A stretch of 64,000 nt of DNA from Hymenobacter wooponensis. GTDB taxonomy: Bacteria; Bacteroidota; Bacteroidia; Cytophagales; Hymenobacteraceae. The position numbers and the translations under genes are program-made. How positions within the stretch are numbered: position 1 is the first letter of the stretch; the number at the start of each line of letters is the position of its first letter. The stretch is from positions 124,001-188,000 of the forward strand of contig NZ_SRKZ01000006.1 in NCBI RefSeq assembly GCF_004745865.1. Direction: 5' to 3'. Shown piece by piece: positions 16,995 to 26,185 of this stretch. The notes beneath the pieces were generated by a model that saw nothing but the letters and a program-made list of their open reading frames with translations, was not told the DNA's origin and ran no database searches.

Positions 16995-18179
16995 TTATCC
17001 CCTTTGCGGGCGCGGTAACAGCGTAACTAAGCGTATGCCTGCCAGGGCGAATACGCAGGGTAAAACGGGCAGTAAGAAGCGCACATCCCAGTCTTCCACC
17101 GTCATCATCACCACGGCTCCTTGTATCATGACCACCGCTACTAAAAATACGCGCACTGGTAGCCACGCCCACGTAGCGCGGGAACCTTGCCAAGCCAGCC
17201 AGTAGCAAGGGTAAATAAATACTACAATCATCGCAATGTGCGACCAAGAGTAGTAGCTCTTGATGTAGCTGAAAAACAAGCCTCCCTTCAACAAAGCTAG
17301 CTTGGTGAAGTGCACTGGGTTGCACACGATAAAATACCCCAATCGCAGCACTGGCGCTAACCCAGCTGGCGGCAGTAGCAGAGGCTCGGTGGGCTCCACC
17401 ACCCAGGGGGTATATCCATAAATGATTTCGCCGCGCAAGTAAGTTTCTACCAGCGTGAAAGTGAGCAGCAGCTTGTTCAGGATTACCCATATCACCGGTG
17501 TCAGCAGCAAGAGGCCTAGCAAAGCACGCCGATACGCCCGCTGCCCAGGCTGCTGGCGCAGCCCTACCAACGCGGCCACTGCCCCCGCCGCCGCTACCAC
17601 AAACCCGTTTGGTCGCACAATTCCCGTTAGCAAGGCCAGCAAGCCAAATATCACCCAGCCGCGGGCACCCGTGCGGTACGCTCGGCAGAGCGCCCAGAGG
17701 GATAGAATAGTCAGGCTGGCAAACAACGACTCCGTGAGAATGTACACATTGAATTGTTGAGCATCGCGCCATCCTATTAGGGCAGCAGTAGCTAAGGCCG
17801 CCGGCCGCCAGTCGAGAGCATTGGGCGTTAGCCGCCGCAGCGTGTTATAAAATGCATAGGCCGCTAGGCCTGCTACGGCCATCTGGCCCAGCGCAATGCC
17901 CCACCAGCCCGCTCCTACTTTCAGCCAGAAACTAATGAACAACGGATAGCCTACGTATCGCAGGTTGTGGTCGTGCTCAAAGTGCCACTCCTGGGCAATG
18001 CGGGTGCCGTAGGCCAGGTATCGGCCGCTGTCGTTGACGTAGCGGGGGCCATGGTGTTGCCAAAGCAATGAGAGCTGTACCAGCACCCACAAGCTCATCA
18101 GCAGCCACCTATGCCATTGGCGCAGCCAGCCTGGCCCAGGTTGAAGTTCTTGACCTGCATCGGGCGCAATAGCAGACAT
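16995..18179 (-). CDS. GT-C-like polytopic membrane protein
   Basis: The 394-residue product has about ten membrane helices. After the first helix comes a soluble loop with YVNDSGRYLAYGTRIA, then TESLFASLTILSLW and TGIVRPNGFVVAA, features of the ArnT/PMT-like GT-C glycosyltransferases that use polyprenyl-phosphate sugars. The frame is open to 18503, but the upstream part overlaps the divergent DUF4230 gene and has no helix. ATG at 18179 (alternative 18203) puts a short cytoplasmic tail before the first helix. No acceptor is indicated by the neighbours, so glycan transfer is an inference. Confidence 0.75.
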   Translation of the reverse strand: MSAIAPDAGQELQPGPGWLRQWHRWLLMSLWVLVQLSLLWQHHGPRYVNDSGRYLAYGTRIAQEWHFEHDHNLRYVGYPLFISFWLKVGAGWWGIALGQMAVAGLAAYAFYNTLRRLTPNALDWRPAALATAALIGWRDAQQFNVYILTESLFASLTILSLWALCRAYRTGARGWVIFGLLALLTGIVRPNGFVVAAAGAVAALVGLRQQPGQRAYRRALLGLLLLTPVIWVILNKLLLTFTLVETYLRGEIIYGYTPWVVEPTEPLLLPPAGLAPVLRLGYFIVCNPVHFTKLALLKGGLFFSYIKSYYSWSHIAMIVVFIYPCYWLAWQGSRATWAWLPVRVFLVAVVMIQGAVVMMTVEDWDVRFLLPVLPCVFALAGIRLVTLLPRPQRG

Positions 18180-18285
18180 TGTAAGCAGTGGAGTAACAGC
18201 CATAAGCAGAGCCAAAGGTACTGGCAAAAAACGCACCTCAATCTGTTGTGCTCCGTAAGCCTTATACTCGTGCTTACCCTGTTCT

Positions 18286-18915
18286 ATGCTCCTTACTCGT
18301 TTGCTCCGCCGTTTGCTGCCCCTGGCTTTCTTGCTAGGCCTGGGGTGGTTTCTCTGGACGAAAGTTCGTCCTACTTTGCTTGAAAATCCGTTAAACCCAG
18401 AGCCTCGTATCACCGTGACGCATAACACGGTGCTAGAAAAAGTAGAAGACCTGGGCCGCCTAGAGCTAGTGCAGTACCAGTTTAAAGATGTGGTAGAATA
18501 CAAAAAGAGTACTTACCGCTTTCTGCCCGATGCTAAAGTGGCCCTCATTGTATCGGGCCACGCCGTAGGCTGCCTTGATTTGCGCAAGGTGCGTGCCCAA
18601 GACGTGGTGCTGGAAGGTGACTCAGTAGTCCGCGTAGCGTTACCGGCCCCGGAGCTTTGCACCTGGCAAGTAGACCACAACAAAAGCCGCGTATACAGTG
18701 TAGAAAACGGCTTTTTTCAAGATGCTGAGCTAGTAGACGCGGGCTATAAATATGCTGAAGCTAACGTGCGCAACGCGGCGCTACAATCCGGTATTTTGGG
18801 GCAAACCCAACAAAACGCCGAGAAAATATTGCGCCCCATGCTGGAAACCCTCACTGGCCGACGGGTGGTGCTCACTCAGCAGATGCAGAACCCACAACTC
18901 CCGGCACGCCGCTAA
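18286..18915 (+). CDS. DUF4230 domain membrane-anchored protein
   Basis: The 209-residue protein has one N-terminal helix (LPLAFLLGLGWFLW) and an extracytoplasmic domain of DUF4230 type, marked by LEKVEDLGRLELVQYQFKDV, ALIVSGHAVGCLDL and AEANVRNAALQSGIL. The function of the family is not established. It is transcribed divergently from the GT-C-like gene, 106 bases away. Confidence 0.8.
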   Translation: MLLTRLLRRLLPLAFLLGLGWFLWTKVRPTLLENPLNPEPRITVTHNTVLEKVEDLGRLELVQYQFKDVVEYKKSTYRFLPDAKVALIVSGHAVGCLDLRKVRAQDVVLEGDSVVRVALPAPELCTWQVDHNKSRVYSVENGFFQDAELVDAGYKYAEANVRNAALQSGILGQTQQNAEKILRPMLETLTGRRVVLTQQMQNPQLPARR

Positions 18916-18938
18916 CAACCTGCACGAGTGCGCTTGGC

Positions 18939-19442
18939 CTATTCACTGTCGTCTTCAGGCGCTTTGCCTAAATCATCAAGCGCCAGTTTAATCAGGTCTT
19001 GCTCGTAGCCTTTGTTCATCAGGAATATCTGAATTTTTTGGCGGCGAGCCCTTGGGTTCTTCTCCTTTTCTAGCCGGTCTTTTTTCTCCAGAACATCCAC
19101 TAGGTTCTGATAATACTCGTCGCCGTCTATTTCTTTCAGCCCAGACTTAATGCAGTAGTCAGATATACCTTTCTGTTTCAGCTCCTGCACTATGCGCCGG
19201 CGCCCCCACTTCTTGTGTCGGTAGTGCCCGCGCACGAAGCTCTTAGCATAACGCTCTTCATCCAGCATTTTTTCGCGGCTCAGGCGAATAATGATTTCCC
19301 CAGCTTCGTCCTCATCCAGACCATACTCCCGCAGTTTGGACTCTACTTCCTTCTGGTTGCGCTCCTGATAGGCGCAGAAAGCAGCAATTTTCTGAAGTGC
19401 TTCGGCGGGTGTATAAAAATTCTTTTTGGCGGGTTGCATCAT
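18939..19442 (-). CDS. recX: regulatory protein RecX
   Basis: RecX binds RecA filaments and tunes recombination and the SOS response. The 167-residue product is all-helical, with the tandem three-helix repeats typical of the family: SKLREYGLDEDEAGEIIIRL, then SFVRGHYRHKKWGRRRIVQE and LKQKGISDYCIKSGL. Two adjacent ATG codons (19442 and 19439) precede QPAKKNFYTPAEAL. The frame upstream to 19505 lacks similarity. It converges with the DUF4230 gene, 23 bases apart. RecA is not in the window. Confidence 0.88.
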   Translation of the reverse strand: MMQPAKKNFYTPAEALQKIAAFCAYQERNQKEVESKLREYGLDEDEAGEIIIRLSREKMLDEERYAKSFVRGHYRHKKWGRRRIVQELKQKGISDYCIKSGLKEIDGDEYYQNLVDVLEKKDRLEKEKNPRARRQKIQIFLMNKGYEQDLIKLALDDLGKAPEDDSE

Positions 19443-19818
19443 AAAGTAAAGGGTGAGCGCAGGCCTACAGCTGGTCCATATAATTAGGACGTCAACTGTG
19501 CCCAAATCGTTCGTTGGTTCAGTGCTGAGGAGGCAGCATCACAGTAATTGTATAACAGCTCTGAGCCTAGAAACCTTCACCAGATATGGAATCTCAAAAG
19601 GCAAGGTAACAAGTTCAGCTTCTAGGCCTCAATTCCTGGGCACCAGAAATGTTTAAATAAAATTTTATCCTTTTATCTAATAATCAACAACTTACAAAAT
19701 ACCGGATAATACGTAAAGTTCTGGTACTAATACGGAAATATCTGTAAGATATGGTCGGAGCTTTACCGTAGGGACGTAAGAAGCAAAGGAATTTTCACCC
19801 TTTATTCAATATTTCCTT
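19443..19818. other. 376-bp intergenic region upstream of recX and the ferritin-like genes
   Basis: The region separates divergent genes. It is AT-rich between 19640 and 19760. I found no TAnnTTTG element at a suitable distance for the plus-strand pair, so an alternative sigma factor is possible. No gene is evident. Confidence 0.45.
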
Positions 19819-20571
19819 ATGTCAAAGCTTCACGATTCGGGCGCGACGGATCAGGTGCCCAGTGCCCTGGTGCAGCCCATCCAACGTCGGTCTTTCTTAC
19901 GGTACACTGGAGCCGGTATGGCTCTCTCCGGCCTGTTTTTGGCCGGCTGCGACGATGATGACGAGAGCAATTCCAACAACCTACTAGATGTAGGGAGTAG
20001 CGACAATGGTGTACTGAACTATGCCTATGCGCTAGAACAGTTGGAGGCCGCCTTTTATGCCCAGGTAAAGACTGGTCAGTACTATAGCACCGCCAACGCT
20101 GCGGAAAAGCAAGTATTTGATGACTTAGCGCTACACGAAAAGGCACACACTGACTTCTTGAAAGCGGTGCTTTCAACTAATGCTATCAAAGCATTAGAGC
20201 CCGACTTTTCGAGCATTAACTTCAACGACCGTTCAAGCGTGCTAAACGCTGCTAAAACGTTTGAAGATCTTGGTGTAGCTGCCTACAACGGTGCTGGCCG
20301 CTATATCCAAACGGCTGCTTACTTAGTTATTGCCGGCAAAATTGTATCGGTAGAAGCTCGCCACGCAGCCCTAATCCGAGACATGATCGGGTACAACACG
20401 TTTGTGGATTCAGATGTAGTTGACCTGTTTACTCCTACTGGCTCTGTCTCTACCCCTGGTGTAGGCAATGGCACCGGCAGAGAGCGTTCTATGACGCCTA
20501 GTGATGTGTTGACTAAGGCTAACGCGTTTCTCAAAGAGGGCTCACGTCTCAGTGCTAACAGCCTGAGATAA
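19819..20571 (+). CDS. Tat-exported ferritin-like domain lipoprotein
   Basis: The 250-residue protein starts with a twin-arginine signal (QRRSFLRYTGAGMALSG) ending in a lipobox LAGC at about residue 51, so it is probably a Tat-exported lipoprotein. The mature part is a four-helix ferritin-like bundle with metal-ligand patterns EQLEAAFY, LHEKAHTDF and SVEARHAAL (two ExxH pairs). Family members include desiccation-related and dehydratase-like proteins of unknown reaction. Tat export fits folding with a cofactor in the cytoplasm. It is followed 40 bases later by a second ferritin-like gene, forming a two-gene unit. Confidence 0.85.
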   Translation: MSKLHDSGATDQVPSALVQPIQRRSFLRYTGAGMALSGLFLAGCDDDDESNSNNLLDVGSSDNGVLNYAYALEQLEAAFYAQVKTGQYYSTANAAEKQVFDDLALHEKAHTDFLKAVLSTNAIKALEPDFSSINFNDRSSVLNAAKTFEDLGVAAYNGAGRYIQTAAYLVIAGKIVSVEARHAALIRDMIGYNTFVDSDVVDLFTPTGSVSTPGVGNGTGRERSMTPSDVLTKANAFLKEGSRLSANSLR

Positions 20572-20611
20572 GCTCAGCTTAGTCTTTCTATTAACTTCTT
20601 CGCCTTTCGTC

Positions 20612-21601
20612 ATGGACCTCTTCAAAATAATTTCAGATATAGAAAAAGTAGACCCGGAAATCTACGAGCGCCTTGATTCGCGCCGCCGGGTATTTAAGCA
20701 CTTTGGCCTAGCGGGCAAAGCTGTTACGGGTGCTATGCTGCCAGGCCTAGTGAGTGGCTTGTTCCAGCGCGCCTATGGCCAGACTAGCGCATTATCACCA
20801 GATATTGTAGCCGTCTTGAACTTGGCTTTAAGCTTGGAATATCTTGAGTTCTATTTCTATGATAGTGGCTTGAATGCAACTGGCTTAATTCCTAATGCTG
20901 ACCGCCCTGCTTTTGAAAAGATCCGCAATGATGAGTCTGGTCATATCAAAGTATTGCGTGGAGCACTTGGCAACGCAGCTATCCCCGATCCTACCCGTGC
21001 TGCTTTTGACTATAGCGGTGGCCGAGGAAGAACGGTTGGCCCCTTCGCCCCAGCTTTGGTAAATGATTATGCTTTGTTTTTAGGGTCATCTCAGGCATTT
21101 GTCGACACTGGCGTACGAGCCTACAAAGGTGGAGCACCTACTCTAATGCCTAATAAAGACTTATTACAAGCTGCTCTCGACATTCACTCAGTAGAAGCAC
21201 GTCACTCATCTCACGTACGGACCGTACGTCGTGGCTTAGCAGCATCTCAGAGTGGCCAAGCGGCTACCACAGTTGCCGGTGACCTCAACAACCTAAGTGG
21301 CAAGACTGGCCGCCCGAAGAGCTGGATTTCCGGTACTGATAACGGTGGTCCATCGCCCAGCACCACTCCTTCTACTACGCCTGTATACGGCCCCGGTAAC
21401 CCTGCTACGGGAGCCCCTACAGCCATTTTCTTCCCAGCTGAAAGCAACACAATGCAAGCAGGAATAGAAATATCCACCCTTGCCGGACTGAATGCAACTG
21501 CTGCCTCTGAAGCTTTTGATGAGCCTTTAGATCCAACTACTGTAAAGTCTATCGCTCGAAACTTTGTCAACGAATTAGTGGCCCCCACGCTGTTCGCATA
21601 G
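20612..21601 (+). CDS. second ferritin-like domain protein, probably Tat-exported
   Basis: The 329-residue protein carries an internal arginine-rich signal (DSRRRVFKHFGLAGKAV, then a hydrophobic stretch to QRAYGQ) after 24 polar residues, which looks like a Tat signal. The ferritin-like bundle has LALSLEYLEFYFY, NDESGHIKVLRGAL and HSVEARHSSHVR as metal-ligand helices. A Pro/Ser/Thr-rich linker (SPSTTPSTTPVYGPG) leads to a C-terminal tail without a recognised domain. It is paired with the preceding gene and terminated by the hairpin at 21631. The reaction is unknown. Confidence 0.83.
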   Translation: MDLFKIISDIEKVDPEIYERLDSRRRVFKHFGLAGKAVTGAMLPGLVSGLFQRAYGQTSALSPDIVAVLNLALSLEYLEFYFYDSGLNATGLIPNADRPAFEKIRNDESGHIKVLRGALGNAAIPDPTRAAFDYSGGRGRTVGPFAPALVNDYALFLGSSQAFVDTGVRAYKGGAPTLMPNKDLLQAALDIHSVEARHSSHVRTVRRGLAASQSGQAATTVAGDLNNLSGKTGRPKSWISGTDNGGPSPSTTPSTTPVYGPGNPATGAPTAIFFPAESNTMQAGIEISTLAGLNATAASEAFDEPLDPTTVKSIARNFVNELVAPTLFA

Positions 21602-21625
21602 GTATCGAAACAAACTTAGCTATAG

Positions 21626-21656
21626 AAAAAGGGCAGCCCAAGGGCTGTCCTTTTTT
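21626..21656 (+). terminator. terminator of the ferritin-like gene pair
   Basis: A stem GGGCAGCCC / GGGCTGTCC (21631-21639 and 21642-21650, one G-T pair) is preceded by five A and followed by six T. This is a classical intrinsic terminator 30 bases after the stop codon. Confidence 0.85.
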
Positions 21657-21729
21657 GTTTCCGACTAGCGCAGACAACCTTACAGGCCTAGATTATATCT
21701 ATCTTGACCAGACTGTGGCCTCTATCCTT

Positions 21730-24354
21730 ATGCGTTCTGTTTTACTTCTGATTTGCTTTCTCTTGTCTGCCTTTGTAGCGCAGGCTGGTATTGTGCGGGG
21801 GTTGGTTTCTGACCCCAAAGGTCAGGCTCTGGCGTTTGCTAACGTAGCCGTTCGCGGCACTACTACCAGCACGGCCACAAACGAGCAGGGTAACTACCAA
21901 TTACGCCTAACCCCTGGCAGCTACGAGCTGGTGTTTCAGTACGTCGGTTACAAGCCCCAACAGGCCTCCGTTAAGGTAGCAGGCGGCGATACGGCCACGG
22001 TACTCAACATTACGCTTGTGCCAGAGAGCTACCAACTGCGGGAGGTAGTAGTGCGCTCAACAGATAAAGACCCGGCCTACACCATTGTGCAGCAGGCCAT
22101 TCAATGGCGCAACTATCACCAGCGTGAGGTAGCGGCCTTCAAGGCGCGTACCTATATCAAAACATTGGCTCGTTTTACGGATGTGCCAGGCAAAATCATG
22201 GGCCTGGTGAAAGTAGGACCTGACTTCAAGCCCGGCATCTTCTATCTGTCAGAAACGGTCTCGGAGATGAGCTTCCGCCAACCCAATGTGGTACAGGAGC
22301 GCATGATTTCCTCCCGTGTGAGCGGCGACACTAAGGGGATCAGCTTTAACCGCGCAAGCGCCGGCCGGGGGCTCAATTTCTACCAAAACGTATTGAAAAG
22401 CGGGTTTTCTGAACGAGGCTTCGTATCCCCCATTGCCGCCAATGGGCCGCTGTTCTATCGCTATGAGCTGGAAGGCAGTACACAGCAAGGCAGCCTACTC
22501 ATCCACAAAATTAAAGTAACGCCTCGTCGCCGCTCCGACCCGGTTTTCTCGGGCCACATCTACATTGTAGATGGCACTTGGCGCCTACACTCGGTGTCTC
22601 TTAATCTGACCAAAGACGCCCAGCTTGATTACGTAGATAACCTGCACATTGAGCAGATCTTCGCGCCAGCTCCAGGGCCCTCCGATGTGTGGGTGATGCA
22701 GTCGCAGAAGGTGACGGTGGGCTTCACGGCGCTGGGCTTCAAGGGCAATGGCTACATCACGGCTATACTCTCAAACTACAAAGTAACACCTACCTACCCC
22801 AACCGTCCGGCGCCTACGGTAGTGCCCCCCGCTCCGGCCAGCAAGGAACCCGCTGATGCCCCCGTTACCCGCGAAACCGTAGCCGACGTGAAAAAGCAGA
22901 AGCCTAAGCTGCAGGGCCTGAGTGCCGCCGTGCGCCGGCAATCGAAGCAAGCTGCCCGCGATACTAGCGGCCTAGGCCTAGGCAAGCTGAAGCGCGGAGA
23001 AGTGATGCTGGTGGAGAAGGGCGTAAATGAGCGCGATACCAGCTATTGGTCGTCGGTGCGCCCGATTCCGCTCACGGCCGAAGAAGAAAAGGACTACCAA
23101 GTAAAGGATAGCACCGAAGTAATCAGGAACTCGAGGCCCTACCAAGATTCTCTTGACCGCAAGCGTAATGAGCTCGAGGTGGGCAAGTTCCTCCTCACGG
23201 GCTACGTGTATAACCAGACGTTCTATAAGCGGCAGTGGTACGTGGCTCCAGTGTTTAATATTCTGAACTACAACACTGTGGAGGGCGTGGTAGTAAACCC
23301 GCAGGCCACCTTCACGCAGCGCACCGATGACCGTCGCGTATGGTCCGTAACTCCCTCGTTGCGCTACGGGGTCAGCAATAAGCTGTTTAGCCCTAGCATC
23401 TCAGCCTATTGGCAGTTTGATGCAGTGAAGCTGGCCCGCGTGAGCATCCGCGCTGGTCGCACTATCGAGAACTTCGACCCCAGCAGTCAGCTCACTCCTT
23501 TTATTAACTCCTATTATACGCTACTCAAAAACCGTAACTACGCTAAACTCTACCGCCGCGATGGCCTAGAGCTTGGCTACCAATGGGAGTTGGTAAACGG
23601 CCTTACAGTGCAAGCCACGGCCAGCTATTTCGACCGGCAGGAGCTGTATAACACCACCAACAAGCTGTTCGTTGACAAGCCAGAAATAGGCTTCACCCCC
23701 AACGCCCCCGTTAACGCTGAGCGCTCCACTAGCTTTGGGCGCAGCCAGGCGCTAACTACTGAGCTAAGCGCTTCCTTCCGCCCCGGTCAGCGCTTCATCA
23801 CCCGCCCCGATGGTAAGTTCAACCTAGGCTCTAAGTACCCTACTTTCCAGTTCCGGTGGCGGCAAGGTGTGGGTAGTGTGCTAGGCTCTGATGTGCGTTA
23901 CACCTTGCTAGAGGCTGGGATTAGACATTCCGTAAACCTAGGCCTCTTGGGTACCAGCAACTACCGCGTAGCTGCTGGCTTCTTCCCGGGCTCGCAGCGC
24001 CTTGACTTTATGGACTTTCGCCACTTCAGTGGCAACCGCACCTACCTAGCCAGCGACTTCAGCCAGTTTCAGCTTCTCGATTATTACCGCTTTAGCACCC
24101 AAGATCGTTTTCTGGAAGCCCACTACAACCACCACTTCAACGGTTTCCTGCTGAATAAAATCCCGCTGTTGCGCCGCCTGAAGTGGCAGGAGGTAGCTTC
24201 TCTTAATTACCTTACTACCCCTGCCGCCAACCACTACCTCGAGCTAGGCGTGGGCGTAGAGCACGTATTCAAAATCCTGCGCGTTGACTTCTATACTGGC
24301 CTACAGTCGGGTCAGCGGGTAGGTACTGGCCTACGCGTAGGTATTGGGTTCTAA
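21730..24354 (+). CDS. DUF5686 outer-membrane protein with CarboxypepD_reg domain
   Basis: The frame is open from 21655, inside the terminator. ATG at 21730 begins a proper signal peptide (MRSVLLLICFLLSAFVAQAG), giving 874 residues. A CarboxypepD_reg-like domain follows (GLVSDPKGQALAFANVAV, NEQGNYQLRL). The DUF5686 region then spans most of the protein and ends in alternating aromatic beta strands typical of an outer-membrane barrel (final residues GTGLRVGIGF). A Pro/Ala-rich, basic linker lies near residues 355-425. The family is widespread in Bacteroidota with no established role. It stands alone between two terminators. Confidence 0.87.
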   Translation: MRSVLLLICFLLSAFVAQAGIVRGLVSDPKGQALAFANVAVRGTTTSTATNEQGNYQLRLTPGSYELVFQYVGYKPQQASVKVAGGDTATVLNITLVPESYQLREVVVRSTDKDPAYTIVQQAIQWRNYHQREVAAFKARTYIKTLARFTDVPGKIMGLVKVGPDFKPGIFYLSETVSEMSFRQPNVVQERMISSRVSGDTKGISFNRASAGRGLNFYQNVLKSGFSERGFVSPIAANGPLFYRYELEGSTQQGSLLIHKIKVTPRRRSDPVFSGHIYIVDGTWRLHSVSLNLTKDAQLDYVDNLHIEQIFAPAPGPSDVWVMQSQKVTVGFTALGFKGNGYITAILSNYKVTPTYPNRPAPTVVPPAPASKEPADAPVTRETVADVKKQKPKLQGLSAAVRRQSKQAARDTSGLGLGKLKRGEVMLVEKGVNERDTSYWSSVRPIPLTAEEEKDYQVKDSTEVIRNSRPYQDSLDRKRNELEVGKFLLTGYVYNQTFYKRQWYVAPVFNILNYNTVEGVVVNPQATFTQRTDDRRVWSVTPSLRYGVSNKLFSPSISAYWQFDAVKLARVSIRAGRTIENFDPSSQLTPFINSYYTLLKNRNYAKLYRRDGLELGYQWELVNGLTVQATASYFDRQELYNTTNKLFVDKPEIGFTPNAPVNAERSTSFGRSQALTTELSASFRPGQRFITRPDGKFNLGSKYPTFQFRWRQGVGSVLGSDVRYTLLEAGIRHSVNLGLLGTSNYRVAAGFFPGSQRLDFMDFRHFSGNRTYLASDFSQFQLLDYYRFSTQDRFLEAHYNHHFNGFLLNKIPLLRRLKWQEVASLNYLTTPAANHYLELGVGVEHVFKILRVDFYTGLQSGQRVGTGLRVGIGF

Positions 24355-24371
24355 AACCACAAGCGTTAAAT

Positions 24372-24412
24372 GTAAAAGGCCGTCATCCTATGTGAGGATG
24401 ACGGCCTTTTAC
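24372..24412. terminator. bidirectional terminator with 18-bp perfect stem
   Basis: Arms at 24372-24389 and 24395-24412 are perfect complements around the loop ATGTG. The left arm begins GTAAAAGG and the right arm ends CCTTTTAC. It separates the DUF5686 gene from the converging DUF4834 gene. The inner stem GTCATCCT also occurs at the ends of the palindromic repeat family. Confidence 0.85.
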
Positions 24413-24426
24413 CTGCATGCGAATTT

Positions 24427-24708
24427 CTACTTCACCTCTTCAAAGTCAACGTAGTCGCCGCCTTTAAACTCCTTGGGCTGTGGTTTCTGGCGGGGTGGCA
24501 CATAGTCAACGTGCACTTCGCCGGTTGAGCCATTACTGCGGGGCTGAGCCGGCTCAAATGGCGCGCCGAAGGGGCTACCTCCTGCAGCCTGCCCGTAGCG
24601 GCGAGCTTGCTTCTTGATGAAGTTGCCAACCACCATGCGCAGCACAACGGGCAACACGAAGCGGGCAATGAAAAAGACAATGAGAAGGGTAAGCAGGAAT
24701 GTAGCCAT
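24427..24708 (-). CDS. DUF4834 small membrane protein
   Basis: The 93-residue protein has one N-terminal helix (FLLTLLIVFFIARFVLPVVL) and a basic, proline-rich tail ending GGDYVDFEEVK. This pattern (helix, then GEVHVDYVPP and DYVDFEEV) is that of DUF4834, known only from Bacteroidota. Its ATG overlaps the stop codon of the FkbM gene (TAATG), suggesting translational coupling. The function is unknown. Confidence 0.75.
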   Translation of the reverse strand: MATFLLTLLIVFFIARFVLPVVLRMVVGNFIKKQARRYGQAAGGSPFGAPFEPAQPRSNGSTGEVHVDYVPPRQKPQPKEFKGGDYVDFEEVK

Positions 24709-25484
24709 TAACGGGTAGCCTCGGAGAAAGCAGGGGAAATGGGTTGAAAGTAAAAATCAGCTGTGACGGCGCTGGTTAGCTGCGCTTCAGAGCAGGGTAC
24801 CAGTTCAGAACGCTCAGAAAGCACAAATGGTTTGTAGCCGAGCTCAGCCAGCAAGTTTACTACTCCTCGGCGGTTTTCTAGGCCATTTAGCTCCGTTTGA
24901 ATGAGGGGTTGGAAGCGCCGTAAGGTAGCTTGCATGTGCCGGAACACTTCATATTCGAAACCTTCTACATCGCACTTCACGAAATCGAGGCGCTCTAATT
25001 GACTAAATAACTCATCGGGTACGCGCATAGGAACGTCGTAGGTGCGGGCGTAGTGTTCTTGCGTGTTGCTGGCTGCTACTTTAGTCATGCCATGGTGCAA
25101 TAGGCCGTCGCGCTCAGGCGTGCCCATTTGCACAGTGGTATTCTCACCGCCGAGGGCATAGGGCAGCAGCGTTAGGTTCTGAAAGTTGCTTAAGCGCACA
25201 TTGTCTTTCCAGATAGCCTGGAAGTCTGGGATGGGCTCCACGGCCAGCACTTTCCCCTGCGCCCCCACCAGCCGCGACAATGCCACGGAGTAGTAGCCCA
25301 GGTTGGCTCCAATGTCCACGCAGGTGAAGCCGGGTTTTACTAGCTTCTCCAGGAAAAACAGCTCCGGATACTTCTGCCGGCCCCATCCCATGCCAACCAG
25401 CCGCAGGTACACGCGGCTAACCAGACGGATATACGACTCGAAACCAAGCGTGCGGACCAACAGCTTACGGAATTGCTTCATCAT
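24708..25484 (-). CDS. FkbM family SAM-dependent methyltransferase
   Basis: The 258-residue protein has the FkbM-type SAM-binding core: FTCVDIGANLGYYSVALSRL at about residues 53-72, then VLAVEPIPDF and the closing strand DFVKCDVEGFEYEVF. Such enzymes O-methylate sugars, polyketides or other metabolites; the substrate here is unknown. Two ATG codons in a row (25484 and 25481) follow a TACCTTTG promoter element by eight bases, so the leader is very short. It is probably transcribed with the DUF4834 gene, with which it overlaps. Confidence 0.87.
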   Translation of the reverse strand: MMKQFRKLLVRTLGFESYIRLVSRVYLRLVGMGWGRQKYPELFFLEKLVKPGFTCVDIGANLGYYSVALSRLVGAQGKVLAVEPIPDFQAIWKDNVRLSNFQNLTLLPYALGGENTTVQMGTPERDGLLHHGMTKVAASNTQEHYARTYDVPMRVPDELFSQLERLDFVKCDVEGFEYEVFRHMQATLRRFQPLIQTELNGLENRRGVVNLLAELGYKPFVLSERSELVPCSEAQLTSAVTADFYFQPISPAFSEATR

Positions 25485-25492
25485 AACGAGCG

Positions 25493-25500
25493 CAAAGGTA
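25493..25500 (-). promoter_or_regulatory. -7 element of the FkbM gene
   Basis: The minus strand reads TACCTTTG, with the ATG eight bases downstream, which predicts a leader of only a few bases or none. Confidence 0.5.
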
Positions 25501-25569
25501 GCACGTCAGGTCGCGTAGTGCGCGTATGGCTTGTATCTACCCCTTACTACTCCTTCTTTCGCCCGCCGT

Positions 25570-26025
25570 TTACTCTTGCGCTTTACTCCAGGCCCACGAA
25601 ACACCAGCCGTAGCTAGGCCACCTATCAGGTACCAAGCTACCGTCATGGCTTTGGTTTGGGGTGTCCGGTTACTAGGCCCCTCGCCTAAGCCCATTGGCC
25701 CCGGTAGCACTACACCACCCACACCAGCTGCTAGGCCTAGCGCTGCCCCGCGCAGCCATACCCCGCCTCCGGTGCCTACTAGGCTATAGTAAAGCCCATT
25801 GCTAGCTAAGTCGCCGAGCATAGTTAGGCCGTAAGCCGTGTCCTCATCGGGCTGCGGAGCATCAGCTTTGCGCAGCAGCTTGCGTAGCCCACGCTTCCCG
25901 AGCACGTCCATGCGCGGTGCATCAGCCGGCCGAATATGCCGCACCGTTTCGTGGAGGATATTAAGTACCAAAGCGCCAGCGAGGCCACTGCCGACAGCCT
26001 GCAGTACGGTGGATGATTTTTTCAT
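25570..26025 (-). CDS. hypothetical membrane protein
   Basis: I do not recognise this 151-residue protein. Three to four helices are visible: LQAVGSGLAGALVLNILHET at the N-terminus, YGLTMLGDLASNGLYYSLVG in the middle, and two glycine-rich segments (LGLAAGVGGVVL and AWYLIGGLATAGVSWAW). A charged loop with GKRGLRKLLRKAD separates the first two. The glycine-rich helices suggest tight packing in the inner membrane. ATG at 26025 directly precedes a normal hydrophobic N-terminus. The neighbours give no functional clue. Confidence 0.65.
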   Translation of the reverse strand: MKKSSTVLQAVGSGLAGALVLNILHETVRHIRPADAPRMDVLGKRGLRKLLRKADAPQPDEDTAYGLTMLGDLASNGLYYSLVGTGGGVWLRGAALGLAAGVGGVVLPGPMGLGEGPSNRTPQTKAMTVAWYLIGGLATAGVSWAWSKAQE

Positions 26026-26121
26026 AGTATTTATCCGAGTGTTGTTTCAATTATGATGGACTTGGTATACGGCTTGACGGCCCTCCCCTGGCAGGATCTT
26101 GCAAAAAAGTGCCGTTGCTGC

Positions 26122-26153
26122 TTGCGTATTGTTTCGGGAGCTGCCTATCTTTG
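26122..26153 (+). promoter_or_regulatory. promoter of tRNA-Thr
   Basis: TTG at 26122-26124, 21 bases, then TATCTTTG at 26146-26153 fits the Bacteroidota -33/-7 consensus. Transcription would start near 26160, about 26 bases before the mature tRNA. Confidence 0.6.
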
Positions 26154-26185
26154 CTGCCCCTGACGGATACGCCGCCGTGGGAAAT

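Noticed and set aside
18180..18503. N-terminal extension of the GT-C-like membrane protein
   Set aside because: It overlaps the divergent DUF4230 gene and is basic and Ser-rich without a helix.
21655..21729. Upstream extension of the DUF5686 gene to a TTG at 21655
   Set aside because: The extension begins inside a terminator T-run and precedes a perfect signal peptide starting at ATG 21730.
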